64,000 nt of DNA from CAIYTF01 sp963664845 (GCA_963664845.1 OY761615.1:4960001-5024000), one strand, 5' to 3'. Positions 36,416 through 45,847 are shown, counted from the first letter of the stretch. Numbers and translations: made by a program. The notes: generated from the sequence alone by a model not told the origin.

Positions 36416-38917
36416 ATGTTACGTTTTAAAATTCTTTTTGTTCTTGTCCTGACATTGCTATCGCATGCGATATATGCACAATCCAATTTTTTGACCGGCA
36501 AAGTGACTGATTCGCGTTCAGGCGAGGCACTTGCCGGAGCAACGATTTCAATTAATGAAATAAAGGGGAAAGGTGCTATGACAGATACTTCCGGGAATTT
36601 CAAGATAAAGATACCGCTTGGGGCATACTCGATAACCATATCGATGCTGGGATACACAACACAGGTTAAAACCGACATAATTATTCAGGCGGGAAGAGAG
36701 ACTTCTGTATCAGTACGGCTTACTGCAACTTCAGTTGAAATGGGAGCTGTCACCATAAAAGGGGACTATTTTGATAAATCGATCCAGGTTAACAACGTGA
36801 GCACTGTTGTTCTGAATGCTGAGGAAGTTCGTCGTTCCCCCGGAGCAATACAGGATTTTCAAAGAATATTGCAGAGTATGCCGGGAGTATCTTTTTCAAG
36901 TGATGAGAACAATGAGCTTTTAGTCAGAGGGGGTGCTCCCGACCAGAATCTGATAGTTTTTGATGACATGGAAATTCATTCAGTGAACCATTATCCTAAC
37001 GAGTTTACTTCAGGCGGCCCCATCAATATGATCAACGTGGATCTCATTCAGGACATCCAGTTTTCATCCGGTGGGTTCAATGCCAAATATGGCGACAAAT
37101 TATCATCGGTTGTGATGGTCAACTCACGCGAGGGCAGACGGATTGAAGGAGTTTCGGGTAATGCGAATATCTCGATGGCAGGGGCAGGCGGCATCTTTGA
37201 AGGAGGGTTTGCCAGCGGGAGAGGTTCGTGGCTAGTATCTGTGCGGAAAAGCTATCTTGATCTGATCAAAGGGGCAATAGGGCTGAGTGCAGTGCCCAAG
37301 TATTACGACGGGCAATTTAAAGTTGCATATGATTTTAACCCGATGCATAAACTGAGCATTTCGGGGATCTATGGGAATGACTATATAAATATTGAGGGCA
37401 ATACGGACGATACATTTCCGGAGAAAGCAGGTTCAACCGATACCGTTGGAGTAGAACGGGATCTGGTAAAACAGAATCAGGGGGCAGTGGGAGCAACCTT
37501 AAAGAGTTTGTGGGCAAAAAACCTGTTTTCATCAGTGACGCTTTTCATGAACAGGAATCAATCCAAAGTGACGGTTTACAATGATTTTACGCGACGTGAT
37601 TATAATGCTTCCGGCGGGATATATTATTCTGACGTTCTGACAAAGCGATTGATTTATGGTGAGGATTTTATACAGGGAGAGGGTGCGTTAAAGTTCGATA
37701 TAAATTGGCTGGCTACGCAGTATTATGAGCTTAGTGCCGGTGGGTCATTCCGGAGCGGGTTCTATAAAAACACCGTTGACCTGGATGCGGATACGGCAAG
37801 ATATGATCTGAATCATGATGGCATTTTTGAAGTGCCACAGGTTGTTGTGCCGGCAGCTTCAATTACAACAGACATAAAGCTGTTTGAGCAGAACAAACAA
37901 TATTATTATATAAACAACAGATTTAAGCTGTTTGATGAGCGAATGATGCTGAATGCGGGATTGCGTTATGATTATTTCTCCTATAGCAAGGCGGAAAACA
38001 TAAGTCCGAGGCTGTCATTAACGTATTATCTGATTCCGCAGATAACCAGTATTAATCTTGCTTATGGCTATTTCTATCAGACGCAATCATACCCGGTATA
38101 CGGGGACAGATATCTGAACAAGGTTAACATTGGCCTGCAGAACTCCCGTGCTGTTCATTACGTGCTTGGGCTTGAGCACATCATAAATGACGGAATGAAA
38201 TTCAATATTGAGGGGTATTATAAAAAATATGACCGTATTCCGGTGAGTGAGGAATTCATTCATTTTGATGACAAGACTTTTCGATCGGAGAAGAAACTGA
38301 ATGCCGGGGAGTATTATGTGTGTGGCGTGGATGCACTTCTTCAGCAGAAACTGGTACATGATATATATGGCACACTGAGTTTTTCCTGGATGCAAAGCCG
38401 GGTGAAGGACCCGCGCATTGGCTATGAAGGAAGGGATTACCCGTCGGATTATGAGTTCCCCTATTTACTGACCATTATCATGGGAAAGCGTTTTTCAGAG
38501 TTGCGGAATGACCTCAATGAAATGCCCTTTTATATCAGATATCCATCATACATCCTGCCACTCTCGAATGATATGGAAATTAGTTTGAAGTGGCGTTATG
38601 CCTCCGGCAAACCATACACGGATAAAGTGTTTACAACCTATGAGCAACATCGCGCTGGCGGAATAACGTGGAGCAAGGGTGCCTGGAATACGGGAGATGA
38701 TATGAACGGGAGCCGGTACACGGCGTATCAAAGATTGGACCTGATGCTGAACTCCAGGTATAATTTCGATAAATGGAATCTGGTCGTGTCATTTTCCCTG
38801 CAGAACGTGTATAATCAGAAAAATGTGGCAGGATATTCCCATGAAGATGACGGAACGAAATCGGCTGTTCATCAGTATTCCCTGTTCCCTGTACTTGGAG
38901 TGGAAATCGAGTTTTAA
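36416..38917 (+). CDS. TonB-dependent receptor with carboxypeptidase-regulatory-like domain
   Basis: An 833-residue outer-membrane protein. Signal peptide to about residue 21 (ending AIYAQ). A CarboxypepD-regulatory-like domain follows (about 24-105: TGKVTDSRSGEALAGATISI), then the plug (about 130-240: ILQSMPGVSF, LLVRGGAPDQNLIVFDD) and a beta barrel with an aromatic final strand ending FPVLGVEIEF. This group (often called TBDR without SusD) handles substrates other than classical glycan systems; no SusD gene is adjacent. A polygalacturonase gene lies 4 kb away, but a functional link is only speculative. Confidence 0.93.
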   Translation: MLRFKILFVLVLTLLSHAIYAQSNFLTGKVTDSRSGEALAGATISINEIKGKGAMTDTSGNFKIKIPLGAYSITISMLGYTTQVKTDIIIQAGRETSVSVRLTATSVEMGAVTIKGDYFDKSIQVNNVSTVVLNAEEVRRSPGAIQDFQRILQSMPGVSFSSDENNELLVRGGAPDQNLIVFDDMEIHSVNHYPNEFTSGGPINMINVDLIQDIQFSSGGFNAKYGDKLSSVVMVNSREGRRIEGVSGNANISMAGAGGIFEGGFASGRGSWLVSVRKSYLDLIKGAIGLSAVPKYYDGQFKVAYDFNPMHKLSISGIYGNDYINIEGNTDDTFPEKAGSTDTVGVERDLVKQNQGAVGATLKSLWAKNLFSSVTLFMNRNQSKVTVYNDFTRRDYNASGGIYYSDVLTKRLIYGEDFIQGEGALKFDINWLATQYYELSAGGSFRSGFYKNTVDLDADTARYDLNHDGIFEVPQVVVPAASITTDIKLFEQNKQYYYINNRFKLFDERMMLNAGLRYDYFSYSKAENISPRLSLTYYLIPQITSINLAYGYFYQTQSYPVYGDRYLNKVNIGLQNSRAVHYVLGLEHIINDGMKFNIEGYYKKYDRIPVSEEFIHFDDKTFRSEKKLNAGEYYVCGVDALLQQKLVHDIYGTLSFSWMQSRVKDPRIGYEGRDYPSDYEFPYLLTIIMGKRFSELRNDLNEMPFYIRYPSYILPLSNDMEISLKWRYASGKPYTDKVFTTYEQHRAGGITWSKGAWNTGDDMNGSRYTAYQRLDLMLNSRYNFDKWNLVVSFSLQNVYNQKNVAGYSHEDDGTKSAVHQYSLFPVLGVEIEF

Positions 38918-38930
38918 CCTAATAATCCGG

Positions 38931-39641
38931 TTACGTGGTCCAATTGATGTCGCTGATTTTCCCGAAATGATTTTCGAAGAAGAATGAACCTTTGCCCAAA
39001 TTATTCAGACGCGGATGGTGGCTCTCAAATTTGCGATTGCCTGGTATTTCTTCACACGCTTTTTTTGCGTGTGCACCCCAGAGCAGCCATTTAGCCGATT
39101 TGTTTTCGGTTGCAATGAACCGGATAAGTGATTGCGAGAACGCGGCCCAGTATTCTTTGTGGGAACCGGCGCTTCCCAGTTCACAAGTGAAAGAGGTGTT
39201 GAGCAGCAACACGCCTTGTTTTTCCCATGACTTGAACAATTTGCCGGGCAGAAGAATAGGGAAGTCCCTATTCCTTATTTCTTCACGCACTTTTTCAATA
39301 GAGGGGACCTTATTCGCGTTGTGGAAATTTTTATTGAGCAGTTTAATAATATTTTTCAGGGAAGTATTTGTCTTGTCGTCCCAGGAAGCAATGCCACCGA
39401 CTTCAAAAGCCCGTCCGGTTGCCACCCCCGCTTGTGGATAAGGGTCCTGACCGAGGATTATATATTTGCATGAATTAAGATTGTTGCCGAGAAAGCGATA
39501 AACAGCTTCAGGGGTGGGAGTGAAGTTGTTGCCGATTTGTGACTCGATGAGGGAAAGTGCTATCTTTATCTCATCAGTAAAAAAGTCCTGCCAGGATTTG
39601 TGAATTTCAATTTTGCAGTCTTTGAATATAACATGTGGCAT
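38931..39641 (-). CDS. ung: Uracil-DNA glycosylase, divergent family 1-like
   Basis: A 236-residue base-excision repair enzyme. Motif A is GQDPYPQAGVATGRAFEV with the catalytic Asp66; canonical family 1 has His after GQDPY, here Pro69. LLLNTSFTCELGSAGSH matches the family 1 middle motif, and SHHPRLN replaces the usual HPSPLS. The variation is shared by some bacterial UDG proteins, so activity is likely but not certain. It is a single gene, convergent with the TonB receptor gene at 13 bp. Confidence 0.8.
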   Translation of the reverse strand: MPHVIFKDCKIEIHKSWQDFFTDEIKIALSLIESQIGNNFTPTPEAVYRFLGNNLNSCKYIILGQDPYPQAGVATGRAFEVGGIASWDDKTNTSLKNIIKLLNKNFHNANKVPSIEKVREEIRNRDFPILLPGKLFKSWEKQGVLLLNTSFTCELGSAGSHKEYWAAFSQSLIRFIATENKSAKWLLWGAHAKKACEEIPGNRKFESHHPRLNNLGKGSFFFENHFGKISDINWTT

Positions 39642-40199
39642 GCCGGGAAAAGCCTTTTCAGATTATGCTGTAATAAAACAGGTTTAAGAATACGGTGAGT
39701 GTGTGAAAATTGCAAGAAAAATCATTATGAAGGAAATTTGTTTAAGGCCAGACTGATTGTTTGTCCGGATTCATTGGTAAAAGAGAAGGGTAAACGGATG
39801 ACACTGATTTGAAGCGGATATCCGCGGATCTGAAAGCCGGAATTAACTAATGAGTATACTCTGGGGTTGGTATACATATGACAAATAAAAAATGCAGATG
39901 CCGACAATGTGACTTTATATGGAAAAGATTACCCCAAAATTCGGTTTTTTGGTGAAAAATTTGGCACTGCTACTGCTTTTTTCAGATAAATTTTGTATGT
40001 TAAATTTTAGTCGTTTGGCAGGGAGGAGCATGGAAAAAACAGGATTTTCATCTGACTTGCTTTTTTTCTCAAAACCACGGAAAATGCTTCTTTAAAACGA
40101 CTGTCATTTTGGTTTGTGACAGCGCACTAAAGACAATGAAAACAGAATTGAATAGTTAATATAAAGAACAGGTAGCAGCCGGGCAGAGTAAGCCGGCTG
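39642..40199. other. Intergenic region upstream of rel
   Basis: No gene seen. A copy of the dispersed word family ACGGATGACACTGATTTGAAG and ATCCGCGGATCTG lies at about 39793-39830. A+T-rich DNA at 39950-40180 probably holds the rel promoter and a long leader. Confidence 0.4.
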
Positions 40200-42386
40200 A
40201 TGAAGTATATGGCAACATTGGAAGCGGTAAAGAAAACAGGTTTGGAAGAACTGCTGGAACTCTGCAGGAAGAATCTAATGTCAATTAACGAGCCGTTGAT
40301 TGAGAAAGCATTCGACTATGCAGCAGCGGCACATTCCGAGGAATCGCGCCAATCGGATGAGCCTTATCTGACGCATCCGCTTGCGGTTGCAAAAATTCTT
40401 GCCAGTGAAATTCCGTTTGATGATATATCCGTTGTGTGCGGATTGCTTCATGATGTTCTGGAGAACAATACTGATTATACTCTGGAAATGATCCGTAAGG
40501 CGTTTGGCCCTGAAGTTGCAGTTATTGTTGATGGTCTTACGAAAGTAAAAAACCTGTTTAAAGGTTCTGAGATAGACCAATCGGAGAACTATCGTAAACT
40601 GCTCATGTCGGTAACCAAGGATGTCCGCGTTATCATTGTTAAGTTTGCTGACCGCCTGCATAATATGCGCACGCTGGAATTTCTTCCCCCCGACAAGCGA
40701 AAACGAATTGCACAGGAGACTGTCGAGATTTATGCTCCGCTTGCTCACCGGTTTGGACTTGGAAAGCTAAAACTGGAGCTTGAGGATTTGACCTTCAAGG
40801 AATTGAACCGGCAGGCCTATGAAGAGTTAAAGCGCAAGATTAATGCAAAACGTGAGGACCGGGAAGACTACCTGGAACGATTCAAAAAACCATTGGTAGA
40901 GAAACTAAAAGAATACAATCTTAATTTTGATATAAGCGGCAGGGCAAAGCATCTTTACAGCATTTACAAGAAAATGGTGAAGCGGAACAAACCGCTGGAA
41001 GAGATATTTGACCTGTTCGCCGTCCGTATAATCATTGACACCGATGACCCGAATGACTGTTACACCGTATTTGGCGTCATCAACAGCAATTATACACCTG
41101 TGCCTGACCGGTTCAAGGATTATATAGCCATTCCCAAGGCCAATAATTATCAGTCACTGCATACAACGGTCATAGGCCCCGAAGGCAAGCCCGTAGAGGT
41201 GCAGATAAGGACCAGAAAGATGCACGAGATTGCCGAGCAGGGAGTTGCCGCGCACTGGCGATATAAAGAAGGTAAGAACGAGGATGACAAAACGCTTGAT
41301 CAATACGTAAACTGGATCCGTGATCTTCTTGATGTAAGCGGTGGCGATGAGTTGCGTAAAAACATTATTGAGAATTTCCGCCTCAATCTTTATACCGATG
41401 AGATTTATGTTTTCACCCCCAAAGGTGATTTGAAACGCTTGCCGGTGAATTCGACTCCAGTTGATTTTGCATTCGCGGTGCACAGCGCGGTGGGGTCGCA
41501 TTGCATTGGAGCAAAGGTCAACCAGCGAATTGTGCCGTTGGATACCATCCTGCACAGCGGGGATATGGTGGATGTTATTATATCCAAGAACCAGCACCCA
41601 AATAAAAACTGGATGAAATTTGTTCAGACCCAAAAGGCAAAGGCGGAGATACGCAAGTGGCTGAACAAGGAAGAAGAAATTTTTGTCGAAAAAGGCAAGG
41701 AGTTATGGGATAAGAAGCTTAAGAAGCTTAAGCTATCCTACTCTCCCGATGAGACGCTGAAATTTGCCGTAGACCAGAAGTTTGACAACTCCCGCAATCT
41801 TTATAAGGCCATTGGGCAGGGGAAAGTTGATATCGAAGAAATGATCCGGTTGTCAGAGGAAAAAGAGAAGATAAAGAATACGCCTGACGCCGCGAAAAAT
41901 TTCGAGAGTTTCACAAAGTTTGCGCGTGCCACCGGCGGCGGTTTGCTTATTGACGGCAATCAGTCCAACATGATGGTTTCGTATTCCAAGTGCTGTAATC
42001 CCATTCCCGGTGATCCGGTTGCAGGATACATTACAACAGGCGATGGGATAAAGATACACCGCAAGACGTGCAAGAATCTGCTGGATATTTCCAAACGGGA
42101 GCCGGAGAAGATTGTATCCATTCAGTGGCCCGACATTGACAGCTCCAGTTTTATTGTGGCCCTCATGTTGAAGGGCGAGGATTCGCCCGGTTTGTTGAAC
42201 GAGATAGCTCACCAGATTGTGTCTTTCAAGAATACCAATATAAAATCGATAAGCATCGATACACAGGATTCCTATTTTGAAGGAAGCGTTACATTGTTTG
42301 TGCAGAACATTGAACACCTGTCGCGGATAATTGACAAGCTTAAGAAGATCAAGGGTGTTGCCACAGTAACCCGGCTTGAGGCTTAG
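40200..42386 (+). CDS. rel: RelA/SpoT-family (p)ppGpp synthetase/hydrolase
   Basis: A 728-residue long RSH enzyme controlling the stringent response. Domains in order: HD hydrolase (about 30-190), synthetase (about 235-360), TGS (about 395-455) and ACT (about 650-728). The synthetase has RFKDYIAIPKANNYQSLHT, with the RFKD loop of bifunctional enzymes, and VEVQIRT. In the HD domain His59 (LTHP) and His84-Asp85 are present, but the usual HDxxED reads HDVLEN (84-89) with one extra residue after it. The hydrolase may be weakened. ruvX follows within 5 bp. Confidence 0.95.
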   Translation: MKYMATLEAVKKTGLEELLELCRKNLMSINEPLIEKAFDYAAAAHSEESRQSDEPYLTHPLAVAKILASEIPFDDISVVCGLLHDVLENNTDYTLEMIRKAFGPEVAVIVDGLTKVKNLFKGSEIDQSENYRKLLMSVTKDVRVIIVKFADRLHNMRTLEFLPPDKRKRIAQETVEIYAPLAHRFGLGKLKLELEDLTFKELNRQAYEELKRKINAKREDREDYLERFKKPLVEKLKEYNLNFDISGRAKHLYSIYKKMVKRNKPLEEIFDLFAVRIIIDTDDPNDCYTVFGVINSNYTPVPDRFKDYIAIPKANNYQSLHTTVIGPEGKPVEVQIRTRKMHEIAEQGVAAHWRYKEGKNEDDKTLDQYVNWIRDLLDVSGGDELRKNIIENFRLNLYTDEIYVFTPKGDLKRLPVNSTPVDFAFAVHSAVGSHCIGAKVNQRIVPLDTILHSGDMVDVIISKNQHPNKNWMKFVQTQKAKAEIRKWLNKEEEIFVEKGKELWDKKLKKLKLSYSPDETLKFAVDQKFDNSRNLYKAIGQGKVDIEEMIRLSEEKEKIKNTPDAAKNFESFTKFARATGGGLLIDGNQSNMMVSYSKCCNPIPGDPVAGYITTGDGIKIHRKTCKNLLDISKREPEKIVSIQWPDIDSSSFIVALMLKGEDSPGLLNEIAHQIVSFKNTNIKSISIDTQDSYFEGSVTLFVQNIEHLSRIIDKLKKIKGVATVTRLEA

Positions 42387-42390
42387 CAGT

Positions 42391-42819
42391 TTGAATTCAG
42401 AGACGCGTTATCTCGCGATTGATTTTGGGGAAAAGAGAATTGGAACCGCCATAACCGACCCCATGAAAATTCTTGCCCAGCCGTTTGAAGTTATTGACAA
42501 TGATGAACACACATTTGAACGGATTGCCGGGGTCATTTCCGAAAAGAATATCGAACGTATAATTCTCGGGTACCCCTACAATGACGAAAACCAGGAGACG
42601 GTTGTTACCAGGAAAATCGGAGTGTTCAAGAAGACGCTTGAAAAGAGATTTGGTTTGCCGGTGATCTTGGTTGACGAGCGTTTCTCCTCGAGCATGGCGT
42701 CTGACAGGATATTGCAATCGGTGCCCAAAAAGATGAAACGGCGGGATAAATCGCGAATCGATATTGGTGCGGCGGTGATTTTGCTGGAAGATTATTTACG
42801 GTCGGGAAGTGTACTTTAA
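42391..42819 (+). CDS. ruvX: YqgF/RuvX family putative Holliday-junction resolvase / pre-16S nuclease
   Basis: A protein of about 142 residues. The RNase H-like core opens with YLAIDFGEKRIGTAI and later has VDERFSSSMA and DIGAAVILLEDYL, giving the conserved acidic residues. TTG 42391 has GAGG 9 bp upstream; another TTG at 42376 overlaps the rel end. In bacteria the family is linked to 16S rRNA 5'-end maturation and recombination. It probably shares the rel transcript. Confidence 0.92.
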   Translation: MNSETRYLAIDFGEKRIGTAITDPMKILAQPFEVIDNDEHTFERIAGVISEKNIERIILGYPYNDENQETVVTRKIGVFKKTLEKRFGLPVILVDERFSSSMASDRILQSVPKKMKRRDKSRIDIGAAVILLEDYLRSGSVL

Positions 42820-42845
42820 CTTTTTTTGATGAAAAGAAGTTTCAC

Positions 42846-42976
42846 GCAGAGATCGCAAAGGAATGGCAGAGTAGTTTAACGCAGAGAGCGCGAAGGAGGC
42901 GCAGAGGTCGCAAAGGAATGGCAGAGGAGTTTAACGCAGAGAGCGCGAAGGAATCGCAGAGGTCGCAGAGAGAAGT
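42846..42976. repeat. 55-bp tandem repeat, about 2.3 units
   Basis: Units start with GCAGAG(A/G)TCGCAAAGGAATG at 42846 and 42901, and a partial third unit starts at 42956. Each unit also contains TTTAACGCAGAGAGCGCGAAGG. The word family ACGCAGAG-CGCAAAGG is a common dispersed repeat in environmental bacterial genomes. It lies after ruvX; nothing else is seen in 42820-43131. Confidence 0.75.
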
Positions 42977-43143
42977 AACGAGATGCAAAACACTTAAATG
43001 CCTGTATCAGGCAGAAATGCCTGTCCCCCAAAACGAATGACTACCAAATAATTACCCTTGTTACTAAGTGATATTTTTAAGAAATTAGCACGATATTTTT
43101 TTAACGTTAACTTTAACGATTAAGTTATAATGTGAAAGAGTGC

Positions 43144-44709
43144 ATGAGAACAAAATATTTAGTAATAATACGATGGTCGATGAACAGTATTGCAACTATC
43201 GTTTTGCTTTTTTCTCTTCTGACGGGCAGCAAAACAAATGCTCAATCAACCATTCCCGGTGCTTACGCTGATGGGATTCACAAGGATACAAAGGCAATAC
43301 AGGCGTGTATTGACAGTATTAACAATGCGGGCGGGGGAACCATCGAGTTTTCTCCGGGAAAATATCTGACCGCTCCATTCATTCTTCGCAGCACGAACCA
43401 TTTGACCGTTCAAATTGACAGTGGCGCTACTATCCTGGCATCGGTGGATACCATTGATTATTATACTGCAGGTGCTGACACTACAAAGCCTTTGACAACA
43501 GTACAGAATTTTATAAGCGCGTCCGGTTATCAGAACCTGACGATACAGGGGAAGGGGACTATTGATGGTCAGGGTGCGCGGTGGTGGCCCAACCCAAACG
43601 GACCCAGACCGAGGATGCTGCAGTTGGCCAAAGGAAAACACCTGGTTGTTAAGGATGTTACGCTGACAAACTCGGCAATGTTTCATCTTTGCCCCAATCA
43701 GTCATATGATGTAGTTGTTGATAATGTTACCATTACCGCACCTGCCTCTTCGCCCAACACTGATGGAATCGATCCGGGAATTTGTCATAAGGTGCGCATT
43801 ACGAATTGTAAAATTGACACCGGTGACGACAACGTTGCCATTGGTGCAAGCAGTCCAGATGCGGCATGGGGCACCGCAAGCACAGACATTATAATAAAGC
43901 ACAATACCTTCCTTCACGGGCATGGCGTTTCAATAGGGAGCTACACTTCAGGCGGAGTGGACTCGATGCTTGTTGACAGTTGTACTTTTAACAATACGAC
44001 GAATGGGATTAGAATTAAATCGGACCGGGGGCGCGGTGGGAATGTACGTAATATTACCTACAGTAATCTTACCATGACGAATGTCAGGTACCCGATCTAT
44101 TTCACTGCATATTATTCCGGCGTTCCGGCGCAAACCGACACAGTACAACCGATTAATAGCCTTACTCCTCATTTTCACGATCTTAATGTAATTAATCTGA
44201 TTTCTACGAATACCGCTTCAAATTCCGTTGCCGGCATTATTATGGGACTGCCGGAGCAACCGCTTACCAATATAAATCTTCAGAATGTGAAAATTTCGGC
44301 CTATAAAGGGATAGAGACACGATGGGCAACGGTGATTGATCCGGACACAAGCCTTATTACCGTGAAAAGCGGTTACCGTTTCATTCGTGAGGTTGGGGCT
44401 AAAGTGCTGCTAACAGATATTAAAGATAAATTCACTGCAGTTCCGGAAAACTTTGTGTTACAGCAAAATTATCCAAACCCGTTTAATCCGTCAACCAGTA
44501 TATCTTTCGCAATACCGGAAAGAACGAATATTGAGTTGACTGTATTCAATCAATTGGGTCAGGAAACGGAGAAAATTGCCAGCGGAATGTTTGAAGCAGG
44601 AAGTCACATATTGGTTTGGGACGCGTCCAAATATTCTTCGGGAGTTTATTTTTATGAACTGAAAACAGAGAATTTCAGGAGTGTGAAGAAGTTAGTACTG
44701 CTTAAATAA
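43144..44709 (+). CDS. Polygalacturonase-like glycoside hydrolase (GH28) with T9SS sorting domain
   Basis: A secreted protein of about 521 residues. Leader RTKYLVIIRWSMNS then a hydrophobic stretch ending TNAQS. The GH28 right-handed beta-helix carries the catalytic set NTDG, TGDD, HGHG and RIK, in that order between about residues 205 and 292. A T9SS type A sorting domain closes the protein (FVLQQNYPNPFNPSTSISF to the final KKLVLLK). Substrates are pectin-type polygalacturonans. I prefer ATG 43144 to a GTG at 43132; ATG 43183 is also possible. The enzyme should be released or anchored at the cell surface through T9SS. Confidence 0.92.
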   Translation: MRTKYLVIIRWSMNSIATIVLLFSLLTGSKTNAQSTIPGAYADGIHKDTKAIQACIDSINNAGGGTIEFSPGKYLTAPFILRSTNHLTVQIDSGATILASVDTIDYYTAGADTTKPLTTVQNFISASGYQNLTIQGKGTIDGQGARWWPNPNGPRPRMLQLAKGKHLVVKDVTLTNSAMFHLCPNQSYDVVVDNVTITAPASSPNTDGIDPGICHKVRITNCKIDTGDDNVAIGASSPDAAWGTASTDIIIKHNTFLHGHGVSIGSYTSGGVDSMLVDSCTFNNTTNGIRIKSDRGRGGNVRNITYSNLTMTNVRYPIYFTAYYSGVPAQTDTVQPINSLTPHFHDLNVINLISTNTASNSVAGIIMGLPEQPLTNINLQNVKISAYKGIETRWATVIDPDTSLITVKSGYRFIREVGAKVLLTDIKDKFTAVPENFVLQQNYPNPFNPSTSISFAIPERTNIELTVFNQLGQETEKIASGMFEAGSHILVWDASKYSSGVYFYELKTENFRSVKKLVLLK

Positions 44710-45258
44710 TGAGCTCATGAGGCCTATCCGGATCACGAATTCGGGTAAGACCCAGATTTTACAAAAATCCAGGATTCCAACCTAATTGACCAAAAACGGA
44801 ACAGTAACGGTTGTCTCAAAGGAATATTAATGCGCACACCCCGAACCGGATATTGGGAGATTATGCGGATTTGAACTGATTTCCGAGGATAGAAATTCAA
44901 TGTACAAATACGATTTCGGTGGCAAAGTTACAAATGCTATACTGTACAAAGTTCATGAGGAGTGTATTTATCCTATTTTCCATTGCCGGTGTTCGCCCCA
45001 TTCAGGGGCGATGGAGTAGGGAGGCAGTGTCCGTGGGTTGCACCCACGGTTATTCCAGGGTATGCCCTTTCAGGGCATGAAGCATAGTTTAGCACTGAAA
45101 TGTATTTTCTATGGTAAATAAATAAAACTATGCGAAAAAATTTACAGCAGAATAATTTAGGATTTTTTCTGCCACCGAAATTGTACATGAACAAAATTCA
45201 AAATTTGACTTTTGAGACAACTCAACCGGCAAATAGAATCCCCTCGATTTTTCGCATA
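44710..45258. other. Repeat-bearing intergenic region before the toxin-antitoxin pair
   Basis: No gene seen. Three small palindromes lie in tandem: CGCCCC-ATTCA-GGGGCG (44994-45010), CCGTGGGTTGCACCCACGG (45031-45049) and ATGCCCTTTCAGGGCAT (45062-45078). A copy of the GCGGATTTGAACTGATTTCC family is at about 44864-44890. The stretch is largely enclosed by the inverted arms reported for 44809-45221. Confidence 0.55.
44809..45221. repeat. Possible MITE-like element with GTTGTCTCAAA / TTTGAGACAAC ends
   Basis: GGTTGTCTCAAA at 44809-44820 faces TTTGAGACAAC at 45211-45221. The ends resemble those of the shorter element at 63767-63861, and both enclose a GCGGATTTGAAC-family word. No transposase gene is inside. 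Confidence 0.45.
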
Positions 45259-45280
45259 TAAGTACTTATACTTGTACTTA
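45259..45280. promoter_or_regulatory. Probable YefM/YoeB operator, two GTAC-core boxes
   Basis: TAAGTACTTA (45259-45268) and CTTGTACTTA (45271-45280) have GTAC cores 12 bp apart, 24 bp before the antitoxin start. In the E. coli yefM-yoeB operon the YefM dimer binds similar TGTACA boxes one helical turn apart, which suits autoregulation here. Confidence 0.5.
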
Positions 45281-45303
45281 ATAAAGCAAATAAAGAGTAT
45301 TAT

Positions 45304-45558
45304 ATGATTGCTGCAAATTATTCCGAATTCAGGGCGGAGCTGAAACGATATTTGGATATGGTGGAAGACGACCATGAAATGCTTGTGATTAAAAGGGGGC
45401 GCGGTAAGGGAATGATGCTGATGTCGATGGACGAATACAATTCGCTGATGGAGACGGTACATTCGTTAAGTTCACGGAAGAATGCCGCGAGGCTGCATGA
45501 GTCCATGGAACAAATTCAAAAGGGAAATACGGTCGGGCACAACCTGATTGAAGAATAA
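45304..45558 (+). CDS. yefM: Antitoxin of the Phd/YefM family
   Basis: An 84-residue antitoxin. The N-terminal DNA-binding part reads MIAANYSEFRAELKRYLDMV, followed by GMMLMSMDEYNSLMETV, a typical YefM pattern; the C-terminal tail neutralises the toxin. The stop overlaps the toxin start by one base (TAATG). A two-box operator candidate lies just upstream. Confidence 0.93.
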   Translation: MIAANYSEFRAELKRYLDMVEDDHEMLVIKRGRGKGMMLMSMDEYNSLMETVHSLSSRKNAARLHESMEQIQKGNTVGHNLIEE

Positions 45559-45819
45559 TGGTAATTATCTTTTCGAAAAATGCATGGGAGGATTATTTAT
45601 CATGGCAAACGGCCGATAAAAAAAACTCTTTGCAAAATCAACGACCTCATTAAAGAAATCCAAAGAACGCCGTTTGAGGGGATGGGAAAACCCGAACCGT
45701 TAAAGTTTGACCTGGCCGGTTTATGGTCCCGACGAATTGACAGGGAACACCGCCTGGTTTTTATGGTGGACAAATCGTGCGTATACATTTACAGTTGCCG
45801 GTATCATTATGATAAATAG
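45558..45819 (+). pseudogene. yoeB: YoeB-family mRNA interferase toxin, frameshifted at an A8 run
   Basis: The gene begins at ATG 45558 with IIFSKNAWEDYLSWQTADKK, then runs out of frame at an eight-A run (45618-45625) and stops early. The +1 frame continues as TLCKINDLIKEIQRTPFEGM to the end, with SRRIDREHRLVF and CRYHYDK holding the usual catalytic Glu, Arg, His and Tyr. Removing one A gives a complete 86-residue YoeB. YoeB cuts mRNA on the ribosome. The break may be true inactivation, may be bridged by slippage on A8, or may be an assembly error. Confidence 0.88.
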
Positions 45820-45847
45820 CGATTATTGTACTTTTCAATAATCGCTA
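45817..45847. terminator. Hairpin after yoeB
   Basis: TAGCGATTATTG (45817-45828) and CAATAATCGCTA (45836-45847) form perfect 12-bp arms that begin at the yoeB stop codon. The U-run is poor (the loop holds CTTTT), so it is a likely but unproven terminator, also serving the convergent gene at 45987. Confidence 0.65.
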
